A DNA stretch of 64,000 bases from contig CADCXA010000016.1 of the NCBI GenBank assembly GCA_902806565.1, positions 434,001 to 498,000 of the forward strand, given 5' to 3'. Source of the stretch: Hypoxylon rubiginosum. Its lineage: Eukaryota; Ascomycota; Sordariomycetes; Xylariales; Hypoxylaceae. This document shows, piece after piece, positions 1 through 9,193 of the stretch. Both the position numbers and the translations under genes were made by a program. The notes beneath the pieces are model-generated. The model was given only the letters and a program-made list of their open reading frames with translations. It was not told the DNA's origin and did no database searches. How positions within the stretch are numbered: position 1 is the first letter of the stretch; every line of letters starts with the position of its first letter.

Positions 1-416
1 GCAGCCTATCCGTCATCCTAAGCCCGTCGGGTGACTCCGATAAGGAGAACTGGAGCCCGGACGAGGAGGGCAACCCTCATCACCGCCGTCGCCCGCTTCC
101 TTCGCCCAAGATGCCAGCACCGACACTGCCTAGCAAGAACGCGCGCCGCGTTGGGCGCGTACTGGGCGAGCAAGACAGCATGGCCAAGCGCTCGCTATTA
201 TTCGGCAGTCGAGCGAACACGGCGCCATCATCACGACCCCGAGACACTGGCTTGTCGATATTCGAGGATAAGGAGAACAGTGGCACCAAAGATGGCCCGA
301 AACGCGACGGCCCGGAGGTCGAGGGCTTCATGCGCAGCCAGGTTAGTCCAAGCAAGCGTGGCGATATGGACTGCGTTGCCGGACTACTGTCGCTGAGCCA
401 GGGGAACTGGCGCTGA
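1..416 (+). CDS. 3' end of an unrecognised protein with two KEN boxes (partial)
   Basis: An open reading frame enters from the left edge (first full codon at base 3) and stops with TGA at 414-416, giving the last 137 residues of a protein. No domain is recognised. The segment is low in hydrophobic residues and rich in Ser, Pro, Arg and Asp, which suggests disorder. It contains SDKENWSPDEE close to the left edge and FEDKENSG about 80 residues later, two KEN motifs of the kind read by the anaphase-promoting complex, plus several SP sites (LSPSGD, WSPDE, LPSPK, VSPSK) that could be CDK or MAPK targets. A basic patch, KNARRVGRVLGEQ, lies between the KEN motifs. This would suit a cell-cycle-regulated nuclear protein, but that is inference. 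The coding call rests on the frame staying open to the window edge; an intron could still be hidden. The family is unknown to me. Confidence 0.5.
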   Translation, partial: SLSVILSPSGDSDKENWSPDEEGNPHHRRRPLPSPKMPAPTLPSKNARRVGRVLGEQDSMAKRSLLFGSRANTAPSSRPRDTGLSIFEDKENSGTKDGPKRDGPEVEGFMRSQVSPSKRGDMDCVAGLLSLSQGNWR

Positions 417-1495
417 ATGGGCAATACTGCTACCCAGTAGTGATTATTTCTTCAGAAATATTATACCTCCTCCCACTTCGATGGGGGACCTGGGCGGCCA
501 AAAAGACGGTGGCTTGCATATTGGCTTAGTATGGCATGAGAGATGTCGCGTATCAAACGTGATGCCCTATGCCGTGGGATTTTCAAGTGGGCGTTTAGTG
601 GGATAAGGAGGGTTCCAGAGGGCGGGTGCGGAAAAGTGCTGTTGTATATATCCCTGGTTGCGTGGATTGTGATGGGTGGTGGCATTGCGACGTTTCCGAG
701 TTTTTCTTTCCATCCTTCGGGCGTCCGCTTTTGCACGCTTGTTATATGGGATACCGGGATGGAGGGAAGGAAGGGTTGCGAACTCGTGCTGCCGCGTATA
801 GCAGGTGGCTCTTTTGCGATGTATTCGAGACTATACTTTACTCTACGAGCTTTACCTATATAGCTGCTGCCTTTGCCTGCATAGGTAGCAAGCATTGGGC
901 TTGGCTAGGGTCTAATTGTAGCAAAAATCAAACCGACATGTGCGAACTATCGACTCTGCTGTTTCTGAGGATATAGTGAGGGTACAAGAGGATTGAAGAC
1001 GACCAGCATAGGCTTGCGTCAAATGCGAATTTCTAGCTCAGTTCTTGCCTACCGCTAATAACGATACCCTACGAAGATGTCCCTTTTTCAATAAGTTTAC
1101 TTGTCTACCTCTCTTGAGACGCTGAGTTAAGGGGGGCAGATCAGCCTAGATCAGACCTCAATACGAAAACCCTGGCAAGGACAGAACGAAACCCGATTCA
1201 CAGATACTAGTGTATCGAAAATAAGCACGTGTGGGAAACCGTTTCCGTCTCTCCAGTTGGTATCTCATTACACTCGTAACTGTACAAAACGCAAAAACAG
1301 CCCATGCGCGATCCAAACGACCCAAAAACGCACGGCACAACGACGGAGCTTCGGAACCCCCTTGGCTGCCGAACAACTGAACACTGTTCCCAGTCACTTT
1401 TCCCGCGCAAGACCACCCAGTTGTTGTTCTGCCATTTTGTCCCTATGTATTCTATTCCATCTTCGTCATCGGTGTCCATAACCTACCTACCAAAC
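417..1495. other. Intergenic region between the partial gene and sec10
   Basis: About 1.1 kb lies between the stop of the left partial gene and the stop of sec10, so both neighbours end here and the space should hold two 3' untranslated regions. Frames of 100-144 codons overlap one another on both strands between 461 and 976, but none resembles a known protein and none has convincing splice signals. A tRNA A-box-like TAGCTCAGTT at 1034 has no matching B box. I see no supported gene. Confidence 0.6.
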
Positions 1496-4122
1496 TTACA
1501 GGCTCGAGAGCACGCTCTGCACGCCGACGGTCCGCGCATCGTCCCTGCTCTGTATGAAAGCCTTAAAGTCAGCCTTCCGGAGCCTGCCCCTGTTAGCAGC
1601 GGTAGCAGCGCCGCCGGTGCCACCAGTACCCGCGGCCAGGTTGCGGGAGCGCTCGCGCAGGGCCTCGGGGCCGATGATGAAGAGGTAGCCGATCTCCGTC
1701 AGTAGCTCGACGGCAGCCTCGACGTCCTTGGCGAGGGGCCACTCCTTCAGGGTGGCCACGTACTTGGCGATGTCCTTGGTGACCATGAGGCCGCCCGTCG
1801 CGTTCACCTTGAACTTCTTGAAGTGCTCGAACAGCAGCCGCTGGATCTCGAGCGCGAGCTCGCTGCTGAACACCTCCAGGTTCGCCCCGTCCACCGCCTG
1901 CCCGATCAGCCGCGTGCCTTTCGACAGGAACACGCTGATGGACGTGCACGTCGGCGTCTGCAGCGACTCGATGATGCTCAGCTCGTCCTTGGGTAAAAAG
2001 TCGAGCTTCTTCTGCTGGGCGAGCGATTTCGACACCCAGTTGACGATGACGTCGACGGTGCTCTTCATGATGCTGCCGGCCTTCTTCTCGATGCCCTCGA
2101 TGCCCATCTTTGCTTGGGCTTCCATGCTCCTCCGTACCGTGGTGTTGGATTCGGCAAGGCGGATCAGCACCGTATTAATAAAGCGGTTCATCATGCTGCC
2201 AATTGTTACAGCCGGTCGGACCGAAGGCAAGTAGTTAAGATCTGGTTCTGTCCTCACGTTTTCTTGAGATGTGGCCTTCTCAAGAGCTGCTTCCAAGGCC
2301 GTCTCCACATAGACTTGGCCCATGTTCATCAATAGGAGATTCAGTAGTATAGCCACGTCCTTGGGCGTTTCGCTCTGGCTGCCTAGCTCCAATGTCCGCC
2401 GGACGCTCTCGGCGAGCCAGGTCAGCATCCTCTTAGCCGTGGCGGTACTCAGAACGCCTTCCGACTCCGAGACCTCGATCTCGTTCTTGTTCTTATCCGT
2501 CTCCTGGACGCCGGCAACTCTCAACATCATAGCCTTCTGCGTAGGGGTGAGATCGGACGACTCAAGTCGCTCTAGATACGCGTCCTTAGCCGAGGCCATG
2601 AGCTGATTGGTTTGCTGGGCTAATGAAGCCATAAATCCAGTCGGTGCCTTCTTCCGTCTAGAGTGGTAAATATTGTACTTGAAGAGCAACGAGTTGAACA
2701 GTTCTTCTAAGCTCCTCTTCTCGCGCTCAATGTATGAGTTGCCAACTATGTATGGAACAAATAATTCTTCCATCTGTTGGTCCAACGTTTGAGATATTTG
2801 GGGTGAACAGGGCTCTGGGTGTTCTGTAAGACCATGGGATTTTAGGTCTTCTACTAGAGCACCAATGTAGCTCCTGGAGGCATGTAGGGACCGGAGAAAT
2901 GCTAACGATGAGATGGTATCAGCCTTCTCCAGGACCATCTCTAGCCGTTGTTGTATTGATTGTTGGAATATTCGTTGTATAAACTTGATGAGCACGGTCT
3001 CGTAGTATGGGAATGCCCGCTTGATGATGAAAGACTCTTCCTGCATGATAATTTTGACTTCGTCGACGAGTGATTGTAGACTCGGCTCAACACCCGGCGG
3101 TTCGGAATCGGGGTCTGCTAGTTGATCCCAAGTCTCTCCGTCCGTTGTCACCTCATCCGTAATAAGTTGGTCTCGATCGATGAAGAACTGGTGCTGGTTC
3201 ACAAAGACGGCGATCACGCTGGCACCGCCGTTGAAGTCGTGTAGCACCTTGGCGCATTCCCTCATGTCGTCGAAGTTTTGTTTACGGTAGCTGTTGTTAA
3301 ATTGCTTTAATAAGTCTTGCTCCAACGTCTCGCAGAACTTTTCCAGTATTTCTCGAGTATTGTGTCTCCTCTCAACATCGTCGTCGCCATTTATAGCCCC
3401 GTTACGGACCCCATTTGTATGCCCCCAGGAAACGGGGTCGAGCCTTTGACTGATGCGCATCAGTTGATGTGCAATTACGGCACATCTTACTTTGTTCTCG
3501 GATCCTCCTTGGCGCTGAATGTCTTGTAGCGATGTAAGCTCCCCGGTTTCGCTAACCTGGAGCCAGCATTGTATTAGGAAGTTGGCGTCCAGCGCCCGCC
3601 TGCGTTTCCTGTCCAGCTCTTCCAACTTCTCTCCGATCTGGACGGCAATATTCCCGCCTGCCTCGCCACGGCTACCTCGTTCGCTGTCATTAGGGTTATT
3701 GAGGGTGAGGTCCAAGGCCTCGAATTGGTCGATAGACTGGTCTAATTTACTACCAAGGGTGTCGAGGGTCTGATCATGCTGAACTTCGGCACGGCGGACT
3801 TGTGATAGAAGGTCTGATTCCTTTGCCTGAAGCTCCTCGGACAGGTTGCCGAGGCCTTGCAGTGCATCTAGACAAGTGTTAGCATAATGGTTCCGGTTGG
3901 TGTTGAGCAGCGGTGCTAGACCGTACTTTCAAAGGTCCGGATCAGGGGTTTGGGATCAAATGGTTGTTGAGCAGGTCCCGATCGGCGATTATGGGACACG
4001 GAGCTTTCGGCAAGGTCCTCAACGAAGTCTCGCACGATAAAGTCTTTATTAGAGAAGTCGTCGATGGTAAAGCTAGGTCCCTTTGGGAACAGAGCCCTCG
4101 ATGCGGAACCAGACCGCTCCAT
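1496..4122 (-). CDS. sec10: Exocyst complex subunit Sec10
   Basis: Sec10 is a subunit of the octameric exocyst, which tethers secretory vesicles to the plasma membrane at growing tips. Two exons are supported: 4122-3927 and 3867-1496, giving 855 residues, the usual length of fungal Sec10. The intron at 3926-3868 starts GTACGG, has a good branch point (TGCTAAC) and ends CTAG; joining restores RTFE-N-ALQGLGNLSEEL in phase 1. Exon 1 carries the conserved fungal start FPKGPSFTIDDFSNKDFIVRDF and the run FDPKPLIRTFE. Exon 2 opens with a coiled-coil segment (EELQAKESDLLSQVRRAEVQ), followed by the family block KRRRALDANFLIQCWL and HDFNGGASVIAVFVNQHQF. The all-helical remainder matches PF07393. The first ATG of the open frame, at 4122, is used as start. 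The 5' end faces nus1 across 634 bp, so the two genes probably share a promoter region. Identification is firm; only the exact start is less certain. Confidence 0.93.
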
Positions 4123-4756
4123 TGCTTCAAGCAGCGGTAGGAAACTCGTCCTGCGACATGGAGAGCGGTGAGGTGGAAGAGATGTGTCGCACCCGTTTGG
4201 GCACAGTGATTGCGATTAAACGACGTGGGGACTTGGATGCGCCAGCAGGGTGAAATTCAATCTGATGGACGAAGCCATTACAAGGCGACGGGGGGTTTAC
4301 AAGTTACGGATTACAGGGTATAGGCGTGTACCTACATGTATGTAGGAGGGATGTCTTAGGTGTTTTGGGTAACTACATATACATAGGTACACCTTTTATC
4401 GATAAGCATAACGGACAGCTACGTAGCGCCACCTGTGCTGTGGCTGAGCATCGGAGAGCTAGAGACGTGATACGCCGCCCTAAATCCCACCCCGACCTGC
4501 CAGCCTGCTAGCTGAATATCGTGGCCAGTAGCTACAATTAACATCTGACAACTGATCCAAACAAATCTTTGGCCAAGCCTACCCAATTGCGCGTCAGAAT
4601 ACGTATATCCAGTCGACAGTCGAGGCGATGCAAGCAAACACCCTTTAAAGCTCGTATATCGCCTATCTTTTTGGTTTTGTTTCAACTCTCGGGATTCTTT
4701 TGTTACATTTGTTACATTTGTTACATACCGTCACATCAATTCGAAGCACCTTCGCC
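4123..4756. promoter_or_regulatory. Divergent promoter region between sec10 and nus1
   Basis: This 634-bp spacer separates two divergently transcribed genes. It contains the imperfect palindrome CCTACATGTATGTAGG at 4332-4347 and, just before the nus1 start, a three-unit repeat of TTACATTTG at 4703-4727 that would lie in the nus1 leader. No TATA box is obvious. Confidence 0.45.
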
Positions 4757-5939
4757 ATGTCGTTCACTGCTAAGGACACAAAAGTTTATCGAGAAGATGA
4801 AAAGACCGGGCATAAGAACCTCGGCGTCAAAGACCGAGAAAAGCTTGTCCAGGTATGTCGTCCCAATTTGTGCTAGAGCTCGAGCTACGGCTGTGGCTCA
4901 GATTCGGGTCCGGGTTCAAGTTCGAGTTCGAGTTCAGTTGTAATAAACTTGGAACCTACATCTCTAACATGCCCGATTGCTATAGAACTACCTACCCGCT
5001 CCACCTCGCCGATCACGAAGCCATAGCCGTAGTCGCAAGAAACAGGAGACATCCCACTTTGGAATTAGGAAGTTCCTTAGATCCCAACTCTATTTACTAC
5101 TATACATCATCGTACACGCAATCTTCTCCGTTTATATCCGAATTCGTATAGCCTACCATGCCGTATCCCTCCGAATCCTCTCCATACTCAAGCACCATCA
5201 CAACACGCCAGACTACGTCCGACGAGATGTCAGCACCTTAAAACGGCTACCGAAACACGTCAGTGTGATATTGACCCTGGAAGATGGCGGCAGATCAGGA
5301 GATGCCTTGGAGAAGCTTGCCAACGAAACCTCCGAGGTAGCGGCATGGTGTGCCTCGGCCGGCATCCCTCGACTATCCATATACGAGCGAACCGGTAAAG
5401 CAACACGGCTCCATTCACATTGTATGTATCAAAGCTAATAAGTATCCCCAGGCATACTCAAGCGCTACATGCCTCAGACGCATCGTGCTTTAGTACATAA
5501 GCTAAAGGCCTGGTTCGGAAAGCGCCAAGCTCCGCCGCTCTCAGTCTCCTCTCGCGGAGCTTCCACTATTCATTCCGCGAACCGAGAGTACTTATCACAT
5601 GATCAGACTCCCTTAGAAGTCGTGCTTATTTCGGAAGAAGATGGTCGAGAGGCAATGGTGGACCTTACCAAGGTTCTAGTCCAGATGGTCCAGAAGGAGA
5701 AGATAGCAGTTGCGGATATCACCACCGACGTTCTCGACAACGAACTTTCCGAGGCGGTCATGCAGGAGCCAGACCTCCTCCTCTCATTCGAGCCATATGT
5801 CGATCTTCAGGGATATCCACCATGGCCGATGCGGCTGACTGAGATATACTGTGCACCTGACAACGAAGGCGTCGGATACCAAGTATTTCTCCGAGGTCTA
5901 CGGAAGTACACTGAAGCAACCTTTAAATTGGGGAAGTAG
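4757..5939 (+). CDS. nus1: Nus1, dehydrodolichyl diphosphate synthase complex subunit
   Basis: Nus1 (human NgBR) is the non-catalytic partner of the cis-prenyltransferase Rer2/Srt1; together they make dehydrodolichyl diphosphate at the ER for protein glycosylation. Three exons are supported: 4757-4852, 4986-5394 and 5452-5939, giving 330 residues. Introns begin GTATGT and GTAAAG and end TATAG and CCCAG. Residues 33-55 are Arg/Ser rich, and a single membrane segment follows at about 66-82 (QLYLLLYIIVHAIFSVY). The C-terminal half is the prenyltransferase-like fold, with LPKHVSVILTLEDGGR, EPDLLLSFEPYVDLQGYPPW and IRLTEI-type blocks (here MRLTEIYCAPD). The protein ends FKLGK, where human NgBR has RLGK, so the catalytic-site Arg of the RxG motif is Lys here. 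The family call is strong; the exon chain is consistent in phase throughout. Confidence 0.93.
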
Positions 5940-6623
5940 AGTACGCGTGGAATTGGCGGGCTTAATTAGACTATAGAAGGTAGGAAAAGGCCTGGTCATG
6001 GTTTTTCACGAGGTCTTCTCCTAGTGAGCAACTCATCATATTTAATACACAATGCTTTATTATGACAATGGTTATACTATGCTGCTTCTTATTATGAATT
6101 TATCCAGTTGTGATTTACACAAAATTATTTAAGGGCATTAAGATATTACCAGTCTTTGGAAGCTCTGCGTGTTGTAGCTAAATATCTCATAACATAGTAG
6201 AGATAAAAGCACGTGCAAAAAGGAATAAGAATAAAAATATTAAAACCCAAAAATAAACCGACATGAATGCACTCATCACTGTATATTTAAGCTTCCGTTC
6301 AGCTAAACGCAGCCTTCCGTCTGATATGACGCATGCGACGCTACACGGACCTTATGCTGGCTAGCAGCCTTGCATCTTAGCGTGGGGAACTAATCCCTGT
6401 CGAAATTTTGTCGATCCCAGCTGCGGTATTCTTAGGTATGTTTCTTAGGTATGTTTCTTCGCACAAACCACCAAAAGGGGAGTTTCATCTAACTCTCTGA
6501 ACGTGTCTCGACCTCCCCAAAATCAATACTATGGCAGTATGTAAATCCCTATAAAAAAAACACTGGCTTCAGCTCCGATTGCTTACAGTTCACTACAAGG
6601 AGCTCTCCTCAGAAGACGACAAC
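5940..6623. other. Spacer between nus1 and trm5, with a possible trm5 upstream start
   Basis: This 684-bp AT-rich spacer holds the nus1 3' end and the trm5 promoter. A direct repeat of CTTAGGTATGTTT occurs at 6430-6442 and 6443-6455. An ATG at 6531 followed at 6537 by GTATGT could be a tiny first exon of trm5 (ATGGCA). Removing 6537-6572, which ends TTCAG, would keep the frame open into the trm5 coding region and add about 17 residues. That intron would be only 36 nt long, so this is a possibility and not the main model. Confidence 0.4.
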
Positions 6624-8224
6624 ATGGGCATCCTCCGTCCACCGGTGATCCGCTCTGCTATCGGCGTGCTTGACCGGTCACTCTTCAAGAAGACAGTCAA
6701 CCTAGCCGCTGCTGCGGTGGCCGATAGGAAGAAGATTTCCGCGTGGCGGCAGAAGCTACAGGGAGATCATGCGCTCTTGGCTGCCGAGAGGATACCCGGT
6801 GTGGTGCCACACCCGGATCAAGCCCTTGCATCGCAGGGCACCAAGTGCTTACTCCTGGATCCGAAAATCAAGGTTGGAGGTAACGTTAGAGCAACAGGCG
6901 TCCCGGTTGTAAAGGTTTCGTGGCTGCTAACGATCATGTCCGCAGTGCCTGAGACGTGGACCCCTATACTCCGAGGGGGGGTAACCAGTAAGGAGGTAGG
7001 GGTTGTCTCGTACGACTTGTTCCTGGACTATGACTACTGGTCTTATGGTAATTACACTCGGTTGGGTTTCAGTTCGACTGATGCACCAAGTTAACCCGTT
7101 TTGTAGAGGATGTGATGAAATCGCTGCTCCCCCCTGACCTGAGGGACGAGCACGACGGTATTCCTGCAGGGTTTAACCAGGCAGGACACGTCGCGCATAT
7201 GAATCTAAAGGAGGCGTTTCTGCCCTACAAGAAACTGATCGCCGAGGTGTTGCTTGATAAGAACCCGTCGGTCAAGACGGTCATCAACAAGGTCGCCAAC
7301 GTCGGAACCGAGTCCGAGTTTCGGACGTTCGCGTACGAGGTCCTCGCGGGACCGGATGATATGAACGTTGAGGCTCGCGAGAACGACTGCATATTCCGAT
7401 TTGACTACTCCAAGGTGTACTGGAACAGCAAGCTCGAAGGCGAGCATAGGAGGTTAATCAACGTCTTCCAACCGGGCGACGTCGTGTGCGACGTCATGGC
7501 CGGCATTGGCCCTTTTGCAGTGCCCGCCGGCAAGAAAAGCGTCTTTGTTTGGGCAAATGACTACAATCCCGAGAGCTATCGTTACCTCGATGAAAACATT
7601 CAGCGCAATAAGGTGAGTGGCGAAAGCCGAACGGGAATCGTGTGTCTTGTATTAGGTTGACACAGGTTGACACTCCATCCTTAGGTCGGACAATACGTGC
7701 GGCCATTCAATCAGGACGGTCGGAGCTTCATACGAGATGCTGCCGATCTGGTGTACGCAGCATCTGCAAATAAAGAATATGCCGTCGCGGGGCCGAATAG
7801 AAGAGAGAAGCGCCGCCAGCATCCTAATTCAAGTACCGCAGTGCCCCCTCCAGAGCCCGAACGAAAACTTATCCCTCCAACCATTTCTCACTTCGTTATG
7901 AATCTCCCCGCATCCGCTATCACCTTCTTACCTCATTTCCGTGGCCTGTACGCCGGGCGGGAACAGCTCTTCGCTCCTCACACGGGCACCAAGTTGCCCA
8001 CGGTCCACGTCCATTGCTTCGCACCCAAAGCAGACGGCGATGCGTCGCTCATAAACGTCTGCGAGCGCATTTCGGCAGAGCTTGGCGTCGGGATGAAGCT
8101 GGGCGAAGCCGAAAACGCCCACGAAGTGTCGGTTCTAGAAGTTAGGAACGTAGCGCCCAACAAACGCATGTTCTGCGCATCTTTCAGGGTTCCCCCTGAA
8201 GTAGCATTTGCCGCCCGAAGCTGA
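6624..8224 (+). CDS. trm5: tRNA (guanine(37)-N1)-methyltransferase Trm5
   Basis: Trm5 methylates N1 of G37 next to the anticodon, preventing +1 frameshifts; in yeast it serves both cytosolic and mitochondrial tRNAs. Four exons are supported: 6624-6879, 6946-7047, 7107-7612 and 7685-8224, giving 467 residues, the normal size. Donors are GTAACG, GTAATT and GTGAGT; acceptors are CGCAG, TGTAG and TTAG. The N-terminal domain begins [19 protein letters not shown]. The junctions restore ELDYDYW-like [21 protein letters not shown]. The catalytic Rossmann core is clear: [33 protein letters not shown] (S-adenosylmethionine site) and [10 protein letters not shown]. The most conservative ATG (6624) is given as start. 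The same frame is open upstream to an acceptor at 6572, so a longer N-terminus is possible. Trm5 identity is firm. Confidence 0.92.
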
Positions 8225-9168
8225 TGGGATTTTCGAGATTGCATCTCAGAGCAAGTACGGTAAATAGGTAACCCTTTGGAACGGATTGCCACATTGGGCG
8301 GCTTAGAGGTCGTGCAGAGCTTATGTACGCACAGCTCTGCAGATCATTTCGCCAGAAAGCATGTGAAATCTTTCCTTCAGGACAGCGTTGCAGTTGTCCA
8401 GGGAGCTTCTACATAGTAGCTTCTAGACCTACGGTGATTTCGACTGGCGGCGGGACAGGCCGCCGTGGTGGACCAGCCTGCACAAACCCAGGATACTGCA
8501 TGGGATTGCTATCTATATATGTTGCCCGTTGACACCCAGGCAAGCCAGGTAGAAGAAGATCACAAGACGGTGGAACGTTGTTCAAAATGCATCGCGGATC
8601 GCTAGTCCCGCCGTAGGGATATTATTGTCCGCACCGACCTGCAGACCACTCCATTGACGTGATACGGCGCGCGCGTCGTCTCCGGAACCGCACCAACCAG
8701 CGGAGAAGGCTCAAGGATCAAGCTTGACTGAGTTATACTTCCTTGTCTGGAGAGATTGCCATCTTCTATCTGTACATAGCGGTTCGAGTGGACCAAGGGG
8801 GAGGGTGCGATAACCGAAAAACGTTCATGCAGATAAGCCTGCATGGTTGCAACTCTGGCGCTGTCTCTGCGCTTCGATTGGGCATGCCTATTGGACAGCT
8901 GCTCAGCGTCTTTGTTAATACCAGCAAGGGAGTCGACGCGACTTGCAGCACCGTAACTTATTAGCTCCCTGCGGGCCACATAGCGATATCTTTGTTGGTC
9001 CGAATCCTCGATACTTGATCCGTGGGAGATTACGTGATGGAATGTGTCGATCAAGGCGAGGCCACGCCTAAGGATGCATGGCTTGAAGACCCTAGTCGCC
9101 CGGCCATGTGTATCGCAGCCATGCTCCAAAGCTCGAGAACTCATATTCGGGTTTCAAATGACAAACCC

Positions 9169-9193
9169 GGGGGGGGGGGGGGGGGGGGGGGGG
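9169..9193 (+). repeat. 25-bp poly-G run
   Basis: An uninterrupted run of 25 G residues lies between ACAAACCC and TGTTTTATATATAG. Such a homopolymer is very rare in a fungal genome and could fold as a G-quadruplex. Its exact length may be unreliable because polymerases and base callers slip on such runs. Confidence 0.9.

Noticed and set aside
461..895. 144-codon minus-strand frame between the partial gene and sec10
   Set aside because: Overlaps other open frames in the same DNA, has no recognisable domain, and lies where 3' untranslated regions are expected.
1028..1060. tRNA-like A box TAGCTCAGTT
   Set aside because: No GGTTCGANNCC B box at the right distance and no acceptor-stem pairing could be found.
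8602..9144. 180-codon minus-strand frame in the gene-free region
   Set aside because: No domain, no hydrophobic core pattern, no coding-like third-base bias and no splice partners; chance frame in moderately GC-rich DNA.
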